Source: Geobacteraceae bacterium GWC2_55_20 (GTDB taxonomy: Bacteria; Desulfobacterota; Desulfuromonadia; Geobacterales; Pseudopelobacteraceae). From it: 62,354 nucleotides of DNA. Below the pieces are notes generated by a model. It was given only the letters and a program-made list of their open reading frames with translations, was not told the DNA's origin and ran no database searches. Positions 47,679-55,801 of the stretch are shown here, piece by piece. Each line of letters begins with the position of its first letter. Position 1 is the stretch's first letter. Made by a program: the position numbers and the translations under genes. Where the stretch lies: assembly GCA_001802125.1 (NCBI GenBank), contig MGZK01000048.1:1-62354 (forward strand), in the 5' to 3' direction.

Positions 47679-50600
47679 ATGAAGAGTTCAATAATTGCGG
47701 TTAAGGTTCTACTGGCCGGCATGGTCCTGGTGGTGTGCATGGCAGGCATGTCTTGGGGCGCCACACTGTCCGGCACCATTACCAACGCCACCAGCAAAAG
47801 CGGACGATTGTATGTGATGCTGATCGACCAGAACAGCGGGCAGTCATCCGGATATGGAACAAGCGTCGCCAATGTGGCAGCCAACGCCGTAAACGTCCCT
47901 TATACAATCAAAGGGGTCCGTCAGGGAACTTTCAGCCAGGTAAGAGCCTTTCTTGACACACGCAACACAGGATTTCCGTATGCCGCGTCACCGATCGGTT
48001 CCACCAGTCCCGCCACCCCGATAAACGTCAGCACAAGCGACATTCCGGGACTGAATTTCAGCGTTCAGGACCAGGCTGCCCAAACCGCGGCCACCCCCAT
48101 CAACCTTAATGTAGCCCCAATGAACGGCGGCGCCCTGATACTCTGGGACATTCCCAAAAACAGCTCCGACATCGAAATAGCCGACACATACAATGTCTAC
48201 TGGAGCACAAGCGCCAACCCGGGCCCGGGACAGACCGTGGGGGGCGGAAGCCAGACCGGCATTTCCTCCAGGGATGACGGGCACGTCTTCATTCCGCTCA
48301 CGAACGGAGTCAGCTACTACTTTGCAGTGCAGGCTGTTCTGGGCGTTTCAACTGCAACCGCCACAACAGCATCACCAACGATGATCGGTTCTCCAGCCGG
48401 CGGCAACACCGTAACGGTTCACATCAATTTCACGTCTACGCCTCCGGTCGCTCCACTGCTGGCGGTACTGATCGGCAACCAGGGACCAGTTGGCGGCGCC
48501 CTGATCACATCACCGGTTCAGAATCAGACCATCAATATCGCCGGGGTACCTGACGGCAGTTACCAACTGTATGTAATATTCGATAAGAACAATAATAAAA
48601 GGTTCGATACCGGTGATGTAAATTATACCGATAGCGAATGGGTTACCCCGAGAGTTACGGTTCAGGGTGCGCCGGTGGACATGGCTCCACTGAGCATGTC
48701 TGTAAGTCGCAATCTTGAGGCATCCGTGACGACGGAGGTCCAGACCAACAGCCCGACACCTTATCAACTGGATTTCGAATTCAACGGCCAAGTCAAACGC
48801 CCGGCCCATATCGTCATCAACAGCGGCCAGCAGATGTCCGAGACCAGTATCGGGCAAAACTCGTGGGGCAGTTTCTCTCTGAATGCGCAACTGGAAGCCG
48901 CTCCACAGGTCGGCGACAGCTACAACCTGACCATCACCTACACCGACAACACATCGGAATCGTTAATCCTGACGGTTGCCAACGTAATGAACAAATCACC
49001 CAACCAGACCTATCCGATCGGCAATACCGCCCCAAGCAGCAACAACCCCCGTTTCGCCTGGAATACACTTTCCGGCGCTCCCAATTCGCCCTACATGTAC
49101 CATCTGGCGCTTATGGAGGCCAATTCCTCCGGAGACTATCTCTGGGAAAAATACCTGACGCCTGATCAGGTATCGGTTCAATATGACGGACCGACCCTCT
49201 CGACCGGAAGGACGTACAACTGGGGCATCAATATGTACGACAAATACGGCAACCGTTCGACAATCTGGCAACAGTTCACGCCGCAAGCCAGCGGGCTCAG
49301 CATCACGTCCCTGGGAACCATGACGCTGCCATGCGGATCCGGAACACCTATCACCATCAACGGCAGCGGCTTCAGCAGCACACCAGGCAACAACGCGGTT
49401 TATTTCAACAACACTTTCGTCGCGGTAACACCGACCGCCGCCAGCAGTTCCCAGCTCACAGTGAATCTGCCAACATGCTCCAATGCACCCTCCACCGGGC
49501 CGATCATCGTTGCCACCAATGGCCAGACGGTAGCCTCAGCCGTCGAATTCACCCCGACCTTCACCTATAACTATTATGTAACCGATTTCACGCCCACCGT
49601 GATGTCGGGGGTACAGGTGGAGGTCGCCGACAAACCGTCCGTTCCGGCCGTGCCAAGTAACGCCAGCGGTTTATTCAGCCTGCCCGGCATCCCCACCGGT
49701 GTTCCCTACCGACTGAAACTAAGCAAGATCGGTTACATGCCGGTATACACCGCCTTCTTTATAAATTATTCCAATGTTCCGATTCCGATCGATTCAACTT
49801 ATAACTTTGCCCTCGCCCAACAGTCCCATTTCACGACCTGGGGCATCCAGGCGGGCAAGGGAGTTCTCAGGGCCAGGACACGAAACGGCAGCATTGCCAG
49901 CAGCACCAATTACCTGGGAGGGGTGACGGTTTCCGCCTACAGTAACAATCACGATTCCTACAATTATTACACTGTCGCCTACACCGACCCGGCCAACACG
50001 GCAGCACTTGTGAGCGGCCCCGGCGCCAGCACTTATACTGACGGCAAATATTATGTGCTGAATGTGGAGGAGGGCGATGTTATTACCGTCAGCGGTTCAA
50101 AGACCGGTTACAACTTCCCCAACGTTCGCATCTTCGTCGGTGAAGCCGACGCCATGGGACAGACCAGTATCTACGGTATTCCGGCGGTCAGCATCTCCGG
50201 TTTCACACCGTCAAGTGCCATCCCCGGCGGTACAGTCACAATCACCGGCTCCAATTTCAGCACCAATCCCACATCCAACCAGGTCTGTTTCGGCACGCAG
50301 TGCACCACCCCATACAGCGCCACGTCAACCCAGCTGCTGGTAACGGTGCCTTGTGGCGCGCAAAATGGCCCGATCAGCGTTTCAACAGGCAGCCAAGCTG
50401 CATTCAGCAGCACCAGCTTCACTGTCCCTGCGCCCACCATCACCAGCATTTTCCCGACCCAGGGGCCGCTTAACGCCAACGTGGTGATATATGGGACCAA
50501 TTTCAGCAATTGCCAGAGTAACCAGGTCAGCTTCAACTACCAGAATTCATTTAATGTGAGTTGGTTCTCTTCCAGCCAGATTTCGGCCTATGTTCCCTTC

Positions 50601-51428
50601 GGGGCTACAACCGGGCTGGTCAGAGTCACCACTGAGGGCGGCACGGCCACCGGTCCCACCTACACAGTGTTGCCAAACCCGGCCATCACCTCCACGTCAC
50701 CTGAATCTGGACCTGCCGGCACTGTAGTGACCGTAACCGGCAGCTTCTACGAGATGAACCCCGCCATGTACCAGATCTTGGTGGACGGAATTACGGCAAC
50801 GGTCAACAGCGTAACGTCCAGTGCCCTGACATTCACAATTCCGGGCGGGACCGGAAGCCTGCCACAGTATTACATCGAGTATTTTGGTGTACAATATTGG
50901 AATGCATCCTTTACCGTAACTCCCAAGCTGACCGTATCCATAACCGGAGTGGGCAACGTCAATGTAACCAGCCTTCCCACCGGCACCGTCTGCGCCGGAA
51001 CCTGGTGCAGGATTTTTGACTTCAACACATCGGTGACATTGACCGCCTCGCCAAGTATCGGATCTGACTACGGCGTCTGGGGCGGCAACTGCGCCGGCGC
51101 GGCCTCGACCCCCTGCACGCTCACCATGGATGCAAACAAGTCAGTCACGGCAACCTTCACTATTCAGGATAATGCCCGTCTGAATAACGACCTCACGCCG
51201 TACGGAACCGTGCTGAGCGCCTACAACGCAGCCACGGTCAGCGGTACGGTCATAAAACTGCGCGACAAGGCATTCCCGGAAGCCCTGGATGCCGACAATG
51301 GAACCACGGTAACCCTGTCGGGCGGCTATGCCGCCGATTTCGGCACTACCCACACCGGCGTCACCTCGATTACAAGCCTGATCATAAGCCTTGGCAGCTT
51401 GACAATTGACAACCTGACAATCAAATAA
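47679..51428 (+). CDS. Large secreted TIG/IPT multidomain protein with InlB-like and GGY C-terminal domains
   Basis: The 1249-residue protein has a signal peptide (VKVLLAGMVLVVCMAGMSWG). Domains in order: a beta-sandwich resembling surface DUFs (about 25-135), a fibronectin-III-like domain (about 137-240, YNVYWSTS, GVSYYFAVQAV), a long middle region, TIG/IPT 1 (about 540-627, PITINGSGFSS), a carboxypeptidase-regulatory-like domain (about 637-703, GLFSLPGIPTGVPYRLKL), three more TIG domains (about 834-1082, TITGSNFS, VIYGTNFS, VTVTGSFYE), an InlB-like domain (about 1084-1162) and the GGY domain (about 1165-1249, VTLSGGYAADF, LTIDNLTIK). GGGGGTACAGC precedes the ATG. Adhesin-like function is inferred. 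Confidence 0.88.
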   Translation: MKSSIIAVKVLLAGMVLVVCMAGMSWGATLSGTITNATSKSGRLYVMLIDQNSGQSSGYGTSVANVAANAVNVPYTIKGVRQGTFSQVRAFLDTRNTGFPYAASPIGSTSPATPINVSTSDIPGLNFSVQDQAAQTAATPINLNVAPMNGGALILWDIPKNSSDIEIADTYNVYWSTSANPGPGQTVGGGSQTGISSRDDGHVFIPLTNGVSYYFAVQAVLGVSTATATTASPTMIGSPAGGNTVTVHINFTSTPPVAPLLAVLIGNQGPVGGALITSPVQNQTINIAGVPDGSYQLYVIFDKNNNKRFDTGDVNYTDSEWVTPRVTVQGAPVDMAPLSMSVSRNLEASVTTEVQTNSPTPYQLDFEFNGQVKRPAHIVINSGQQMSETSIGQNSWGSFSLNAQLEAAPQVGDSYNLTITYTDNTSESLILTVANVMNKSPNQTYPIGNTAPSSNNPRFAWNTLSGAPNSPYMYHLALMEANSSGDYLWEKYLTPDQVSVQYDGPTLSTGRTYNWGINMYDKYGNRSTIWQQFTPQASGLSITSLGTMTLPCGSGTPITINGSGFSSTPGNNAVYFNNTFVAVTPTAASSSQLTVNLPTCSNAPSTGPIIVATNGQTVASAVEFTPTFTYNYYVTDFTPTVMSGVQVEVADKPSVPAVPSNASGLFSLPGIPTGVPYRLKLSKIGYMPVYTAFFINYSNVPIPIDSTYNFALAQQSHFTTWGIQAGKGVLRARTRNGSIASSTNYLGGVTVSAYSNNHDSYNYYTVAYTDPANTAALVSGPGASTYTDGKYYVLNVEEGDVITVSGSKTGYNFPNVRIFVGEADAMGQTSIYGIPAVSISGFTPSSAIPGGTVTITGSNFSTNPTSNQVCFGTQCTTPYSATSTQLLVTVPCGAQNGPISVSTGSQAAFSSTSFTVPAPTITSIFPTQGPLNANVVIYGTNFSNCQSNQVSFNYQNSFNVSWFSSSQISAYVPFGATTGLVRVTTEGGTATGPTYTVLPNPAITSTSPESGPAGTVVTVTGSFYEMNPAMYQILVDGITATVNSVTSSALTFTIPGGTGSLPQYYIEYFGVQYWNASFTVTPKLTVSITGVGNVNVTSLPTGTVCAGTWCRIFDFNTSVTLTASPSIGSDYGVWGGNCAGAASTPCTLTMDANKSVTATFTIQDNARLNNDLTPYGTVLSAYNAATVSGTVIKLRDKAFPEALDADNGTTVTLSGGYAADFGTTHTGVTSITSLIISLGSLTIDNLTIK

Positions 51429-51460
51429 CGCCCGGGTTTCTAGGGATCGCAAGCGAACAA

Positions 51461-51500
51461 ACAGAAGGGCCGTCCGATCCGGGGCGGCCCTTCTGTTTAT
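51461..51500 (+). terminator. Terminator after the TIG protein gene
   Basis: ACAGAAGGGCCG pairs with CGGCCCTTCTGT around a 12-nt loop (tccgatccgggg), followed by TTTATT. Confidence 0.85.
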
Positions 51501-51657
51501 TAAGGCGTTCACAAAAGAATAGATTAAGTTTCAAGATTGACGCGCCCGGAAAACACTGTTAAACTTTTTCCCGTATGTAACGTCGTAAATTCAAACCTTT
51601 CCAATCACAATCAGCAAAGAAACTCACAACATTATGATTCCAACCCGGGGGTATTTT

Positions 51658-53379
51658 ATGAAAACGCGATTTTCGCTGGCAGTTCTGTTTTCACTGGCCG
51701 TACTGTACCCCCACTCTTCACAAGCATCAACCATTCAGCTTCCCAAAACCGGAATGACAACCTGCTACGATGCCGACGGGACCGTAATAGCCTGCAGCGG
51801 CACCGAACAGGATGGAGAGCTGCAACTGGGAATAGCCTGGCCGGCCCAGCGTTTCAGCGATCACGGCGATGGAACCGTCACCGACAACCTGACCGGCCTG
51901 ACCTGGACCAGGGATGCCCGTACACCGGGACCGTCCCAATGCAATCCGGGTGGCAACAAAACCTGGTCGTCAGCGCTCAGCCACGTAGCCTGCATGAACT
52001 CCTATGTCTACCTTGGTTCCGCCTCCTGGCGCATGCCGAATATCAACGAGATCAGGAGCCTGGTCGATGTGACCCGGAGTTTTCCTTCACTTGCTTCGGG
52101 ACACCCGTTTACTAACGTCAATGTTATTGATACAGCCTCCAACCACTTTTGGTCGTCAACCACGATGACCGGATTTCCAGGATTAGCATTCGATATCTAC
52201 ATGGGAAACGGCATACTGGGTAGTACAAACAAGAATGATTCTCTTCCGGTATGGCCTGTCAGAGACGGCACGGCCGGAGCGATACAGCTTCCACGGACTG
52301 GACAGACCACCTGTTATGATCCGGCATCGTTGCTTGAAACCAGCTGCGTGGGAACCGGACAGGATGGAGAGCTGCTAAAAGGAGCAAACTGGCAGAATCC
52401 ACGTTTTACCAACAACGGTACAACCATGACCGACAATCTTACCGGGTTGATGTGGCCAGCGGCGGATGTAATCAGCAATAACCCGCCACCAGAGTGCAAT
52501 ATCATGGATATGAAACTGACCTGGGATGACACTTTCATCAAAATGGCCTGTTTAAATACCCAAAATTACCTGGGGCATAATGACTGGCGCCTGCCCAATT
52601 TCAACGAGATGTCCAGTCTGTTCAATCGTGAGGAGCCTAGTCCCGCAAGCTGGCTGACCACAAGCCAGGGTTTTCAGTCGTTTCTTGCAGATAGTTACTG
52701 GACATCGACACCCAACATAGTCGATCCACTTCTTTTGACCGCCAGAGCAATAAATATGGCGGATGGGACCGACTTTACAGCCTCCACCAAGGGACTATAT
52801 TTCGTCCCGGTAAGGGCAGGGAACTATGTCCCATCCAGCCTGTTGACACTGGCATTCAGCGGAACCGGCAGCGGTGACGTCAACAGCAACCCGGCCGGCA
52901 TCAACTGCAGCAGCAGCGATCTTTCCTGTCAACCGGCCATCTTCCCCACCGGATCGACGGTAATATTGACCGCCACCCCCAGCCTGTCCGGTTTTGGAGG
53001 CTGGACAGGTTGTGACAGCGTCAACGGTACAGCATGCACGGTAACTATGAATGCGCCCAGAACTGTCACCGCCACTTTTACAACCCTGCCGCCACGCGTT
53101 ATTAATCCGCGCATATCTACATCCCAGGGGTACCAGACGCTGCAATCCGCTTTTAATGCGGCGCTCAGCGCAGATACACTGAAGGCGTTGACCACAACAT
53201 CACAAACCGAGTTTATCGAGAATCTCACGGTCAACGGCGGCATTCAGAGCCCTTACAATCTAACCCTTCTGGGTGGATATGAATCAACTTTCAACACCAT
53301 CACGGGAGCAACGACTATACAGGGACAGCTAACCATCCAAACCGGCTCTCTGACAGTTGACAAAATAGCAATTAGATAA
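51658..53379 (+). CDS. Secreted protein with two DUF1566 domains, InlB-like and GGY C-terminal domains
   Basis: From the ATG at 51658 (MKTRFSLAVLFSLAV, GGGGGTATTTT upstream) the protein is about 573 residues with a signal peptide. Two DUF1566 (Lcl C-terminal) domains occupy about 27-206 and 207-384; each has QLPKTGMTTCYDADG or QLPRTGQTTCYDPAS, DNLTGLTWTRDART or DNLTGLMWPAADV, and a SWRMPNINEIRSLVD-like block. An InlB-like domain (about 395-476, GFGGWTGCDSVNGTACTVTM) and the GGY domain (about 482-573, LTLLGGYESTFNTITGATTI, LTVDKIAIR) follow. An earlier ATG at 51634 would only add eight residues. Confidence 0.87.
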   Translation: MKTRFSLAVLFSLAVLYPHSSQASTIQLPKTGMTTCYDADGTVIACSGTEQDGELQLGIAWPAQRFSDHGDGTVTDNLTGLTWTRDARTPGPSQCNPGGNKTWSSALSHVACMNSYVYLGSASWRMPNINEIRSLVDVTRSFPSLASGHPFTNVNVIDTASNHFWSSTTMTGFPGLAFDIYMGNGILGSTNKNDSLPVWPVRDGTAGAIQLPRTGQTTCYDPASLLETSCVGTGQDGELLKGANWQNPRFTNNGTTMTDNLTGLMWPAADVISNNPPPECNIMDMKLTWDDTFIKMACLNTQNYLGHNDWRLPNFNEMSSLFNREEPSPASWLTTSQGFQSFLADSYWTSTPNIVDPLLLTARAINMADGTDFTASTKGLYFVPVRAGNYVPSSLLTLAFSGTGSGDVNSNPAGINCSSSDLSCQPAIFPTGSTVILTATPSLSGFGGWTGCDSVNGTACTVTMNAPRTVTATFTTLPPRVINPRISTSQGYQTLQSAFNAALSADTLKALTTTSQTEFIENLTVNGGIQSPYNLTLLGGYESTFNTITGATTIQGQLTIQTGSLTVDKIAIR

Positions 53380-53392
53380 TCTTGGGGGTAAT

Positions 53393-53671
53393 GTGGATAT
53401 TAATGAAATACGAAAACGGATTGACCTGCTGGATGATGTTCTGCTACGCATCTTCAACGAACGGGCACGCTTGGCGCTGGAAATCGGACATGCGAAAAAA
53501 GAGCTGAATCTGCCAGTTTTCGACCCGGCCCGTGAAAAACGTATCTTCAACCGAATGAAAGAGGATAATCCGGGGCCGCTGGATGACGACGCAATTATCA
53601 GGATGTTCGAGCGCGTAGTTGATGAATCACGCCGATTGGAAAGAATCATGTCACATAAAGAAGACGAATAA
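53393..53671 (+). CDS. aroQ: Chorismate mutase, AroQ type
   Basis: The 92-residue monofunctional enzyme begins at a GTG (53393), read MDINEIRKRIDLLDDVLLRI. It has the AroQ helices and active-site residues: R in EIRKRID, R and K in ERARLALEIGHAKKE, then DPAREKRIFNRM and the C-terminal helix with ERVVDESRRLE. It converts chorismate to prephenate for Phe/Tyr synthesis. It lies 13 nt after the stop of the large secreted protein with no hairpin between, and 15 nt before the FXD-domain gene. Confidence 0.92.
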   Translation: MDINEIRKRIDLLDDVLLRIFNERARLALEIGHAKKELNLPVFDPAREKRIFNRMKEDNPGPLDDDAIIRMFERVVDESRRLERIMSHKEDE

Positions 53672-53686
53672 GGGAGAAATCTGAAA

Positions 53687-53896
53687 ATGCTGATAATAAT
53701 GAGAAAACATGCCGAAGAAGATGCGCTTGATTCAATAAAGGAGTATCTTATAACCCATGATTTTGATATTCATCAATCAACCGGCGCCAATCGCACCATC
53801 ATCGGCGTCATTGGAGACACGGACACCCTCAACGACCACGAAATCGAAGCCATGCCGGGTGTAAGCCAGGTCGTCAGAATCAAAAAAGATGATTAG
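53687..53896 (+). CDS. Free-standing DAHP-synthase-type ferredoxin-like (FXD) domain
   Basis: The 69-residue protein (MLIIMRKHAEEDALDSIKEY...ANRTIIGVIGDTDTL...MPGVSQVVRI) equals the N-terminal ferredoxin-like regulatory domain of type I-beta DAHP synthases (AroF/AroG of Thermotoga, Bacillus). Normally this domain is fused to the 260-residue catalytic barrel; here a TAG ends the frame at once and no barrel follows. GGGAG precedes the ATG. It may be a detached allosteric subunit for a DAHP synthase or for the AroQ next door. Confidence 0.75.
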   Translation: MLIIMRKHAEEDALDSIKEYLITHDFDIHQSTGANRTIIGVIGDTDTLNDHEIEAMPGVSQVVRIKKDD

Positions 53897-53909
53897 AAGA
53901 GGAGGTATG

Positions 53910-54059
53910 ATGCAGGATATTTTGTTACTGGTTGGTATCGTCGTAATCTGGTTTGTGGTCAATAAATATATTCTGCCCAAAATGGGCGTCCAGACCTGAA
54001 TGTCAAACACCTGCACTCCCGCGGCGCGGGAGGAAAAGAAAGACGAAGAAAAGAAATAA
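53910..54059 (+). CDS. Candidate small membrane selenoprotein (in-frame TGA)
   Basis: An AGGAGG at 53900-53905 precedes ATGATG. The frame from 53910 gives MQDILLLVGIVVIWFVVNKY then ILPKMGVQT, one transmembrane helix, and reaches a TGA at 53997-53999. The same frame continues directly as MSNTCTPAAREEKKDEEKK and stops at TAA 54057-54059, six bases before a terminator. A 7-bp hairpin, CTCCCGC-ggc-GCGGGAG (54016-54032), starts 16 nt after the TGA; its loop begins with G and lies about 23 nt from the TGA, within the bacterial SECIS range. If TGA is Sec, the product is 49 residues with U-M-S-N-T-C. If not, a 29-residue protein. Confidence 0.65.
54016..54032 (+). promoter_or_regulatory. Candidate bacterial SECIS hairpin
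   Basis: CTCCCGC-GGC-GCGGGAG makes a 7-bp GC-rich stem with a three-base loop. It lies inside the extended reading frame, at +17 to +33 from the TGA, with guanines at the first two loop positions. It would bind SelB to recode the upstream TGA. No downstream T-run is present, so it is not a terminator. Confidence 0.6.
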
Positions 54060-54064
54060 TTCGG

Positions 54065-54090
54065 GCCGGGCTTATTGCCCGGCTTTTTTT
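54065..54090. terminator. Bidirectional-style terminator between candidate selenoprotein and VOC gene
   Basis: GCCGGGC-ttatt-GCCCGGC is followed by seven T on the plus strand. It directly follows the TAA of the extended small ORF. The loop carries the stop codon of the convergent gene ending at 54072. Confidence 0.88.
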
Positions 54091-54503
54091 CTGGACTCCA
54101 CCAACTCGTCCAGCACAACCAGGTATCCATCCGGATCGAAACACCACATCTCCTTGATACCATACGGTTTTATCTCAAGGGGATAGAGTATTTCCAATCC
54201 CTCTTCCATGATGGCATCGCTTATCTCCTCGATGTCATTGACCTCGAAATGCAGCGTCACTCCGATACCGCGCGGAAACATGCTGAATCGAGTTCCCAGC
54301 ATCGGATGGGACCTGATCACATCGGTCTCTTCCACAAAGACGATCGCAATTCCATCCATGTCGATCACCAGATGATCTGGAGCACCCTGCGCTGTCAGCG
54401 AACGCCTGACCGGCAAATCAAGAATACCTGCGTAAAAGGCTTCCGTAACGACTAACTGCGATACTACCAATTGGATTGAGTGACGGGAGTCATGGGGCTT
54501 CAT
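54072..54503 (-). CDS. VOC/glyoxalase-fold protein
   Basis: The 143-residue protein has two beta-alpha-beta-beta-beta halves of the vicinal oxygen chelate fold: QLVVSQLVVTEAFYAGILDL and VTLHFEVNDIEEISDAIMEE, ending EMWCFDPDGYLVVLDELVES. Candidate metal ligands are a His in VTLHFEV and a Glu/Asp near the end; not all four are clear, so an enzyme or a binding protein is possible. Its start overlaps the ccdA stop by 4 nt, so it is in the thiol-redox operon. Confidence 0.8.
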   Translation of the reverse strand: MKPHDSRHSIQLVVSQLVVTEAFYAGILDLPVRRSLTAQGAPDHLVIDMDGIAIVFVEETDVIRSHPMLGTRFSMFPRGIGVTLHFEVNDIEEISDAIMEEGLEILYPLEIKPYGIKEMWCFDPDGYLVVLDELVESRKKAGQ

Positions 54504-55231
54504 TCAAATCCCTTGAAGAGAATTCCGGCATAACCGGAAAGACGAGACAGCCAGTTGGTATAGATTAATACACCAACCAGTACCAGGAAAATACCTGTAA
54601 TTATCTCGAACAGACGTATGAATTTTTTGAATCGGTTAAACACCGACAAGAATTGGTGCATGGCCAGCGCGGATATAAAAAACGGTACACCGAGCCCCAG
54701 CGAATAAAGCAGCAACAAAACAATCCCCTGATAAACACTTTCCTTGGTGGCGGCCACGGCCAGGATAGCAGCCAGGATAGGTCCGATGCAGGGTGTCCAG
54801 CCCGCGGCAAACGCGATGCCGACCAGAAAACTGCCCACATAACCGGACGGTTTGTGTTTGATGGAAACCCTTTTTTCCCCAAGCAAAAAATTCAGCGAGA
54901 TCAATCCGGTGACATGAATTCCCAGCACCACCAGCAGGACACCGCCGATTTTTCTGATAATGGTGGCATTATGACTGAGGAACGAGCCGATGTAAGTTGC
55001 GGAGGCGCCAAGCAGAACAAATACGATTGTAAATCCGCAAATGAAAAAGAATGAATGCAGGATGGTTTTCTGGCGGATGATGTGAGACGGGTGCTCCGCC
55101 TGCAGATCTGCGAATGAAAGGCCGGTGATATAGGTGATATACGACGGGATCAGCGGCAAAACACATGGAGACAGGAAAGAAAGCAAGCCGGCGATGAATG
55201 CGCCTATGTAGGTTACTTCCTGAGTATGCAT
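54500..55231 (-). CDS. ccdA: Cytochrome c biogenesis protein CcdA
   Basis: The 243-residue membrane protein has six transmembrane helices and the two conserved Cys motifs of CcdA/DsbD-beta: FLSPCVLPLIPSYITYITGL and AFAAGWTPCIGPILAAILAV. It moves electrons from cytoplasmic thioredoxin to periplasmic thiol proteins, needed for cytochrome c haem attachment. It starts 9 nt after the TlpA-like gene stop, a typical CcdA-TlpA/ResA pairing, and serves the window's multihaem cytochrome among others. Confidence 0.95.
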   Translation of the reverse strand: MHTQEVTYIGAFIAGLLSFLSPCVLPLIPSYITYITGLSFADLQAEHPSHIIRQKTILHSFFFICGFTIVFVLLGASATYIGSFLSHNATIIRKIGGVLLVVLGIHVTGLISLNFLLGEKRVSIKHKPSGYVGSFLVGIAFAAGWTPCIGPILAAILAVAATKESVYQGIVLLLLYSLGLGVPFFISALAMHQFLSVFNRFKKFIRLFEIITGIFLVLVGVLIYTNWLSRLSGYAGILFKGFE

Positions 55232-55240
55232 CTGGAAAGC

Positions 55241-55762
55241 CTACTTCATCAAACCTTCGAGAAATGATGCAACTTCAGCTGAATCCCAAGCAAGCCCACC
55301 GATGATCTTCTTGACGATTACACCCTGCTTGTCAATGATGAATGATTCCGGAACACCGGTAATACCGTACAGCTTTGATGCGTTTCCGTCTGGGTCAAGA
55401 TAGACCGGAAGCTTGTGCCCGCTTTCCTTCAAATAGGATTCAACATCCTGCTTGCCCCCCTCGTCAATCGAAACCGCCACCATCTGAAACGGCTTGCCGT
55501 TCATGGCGTTATTGAGTTTGACCATTGAAGGCATTTCCTCTCGGCAGGGAGGACACCAGGTAGCCCAGAAGTTCAGCAGAACCACCTTGCCCTTCAACGC
55601 GGAGAGCTTGGTTGCGGAGCCATCGGCAAGCGAAACCACAGAAATATCCGGCGCCTGGCTTTTTTCCTGAGCTACGGAAACCTTTTTAGCGGTATCAGTT
55701 TTGGTACAGGCGGTGATTGTGAAAAGCATGCAAGCTGCTGTAAGAAAGAATATCCGTCGCAT
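55241..55762 (-). CDS. TlpA/ResA-like thioredoxin lipoprotein
   Basis: The 173-residue protein has a lipoprotein signal (LFTITAC, Cys at about 19) and a thioredoxin fold with the active site WATWCPPCREEMPSMVKLNN, followed by PVYLDPDGNASKLYGITGVP with the cis-Pro segment. Located in the periplasm and tethered to the membrane, it would receive electrons from CcdA and reduce apocytochrome or other disulphides. Confidence 0.93.
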   Translation of the reverse strand: MRRIFFLTAACMLFTITACTKTDTAKKVSVAQEKSQAPDISVVSLADGSATKLSALKGKVVLLNFWATWCPPCREEMPSMVKLNNAMNGKPFQMVAVSIDEGGKQDVESYLKESGHKLPVYLDPDGNASKLYGITGVPESFIIDKQGVIVKKIIGGLAWDSAEVASFLEGLMK

Positions 55763-55801
55763 GAAACCTCCGGTGTTGTTAACTTTACTGACAGGCTAAA
55801 A

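Noticed and set aside
54000-54059. MSNTC...EEKK as a separate 19-residue gene starting at ATG 54000
   Set aside because: It lacks its own ribosome binding site and lies exactly in frame with the upstream small ORF, so readthrough at TGA explains it better.
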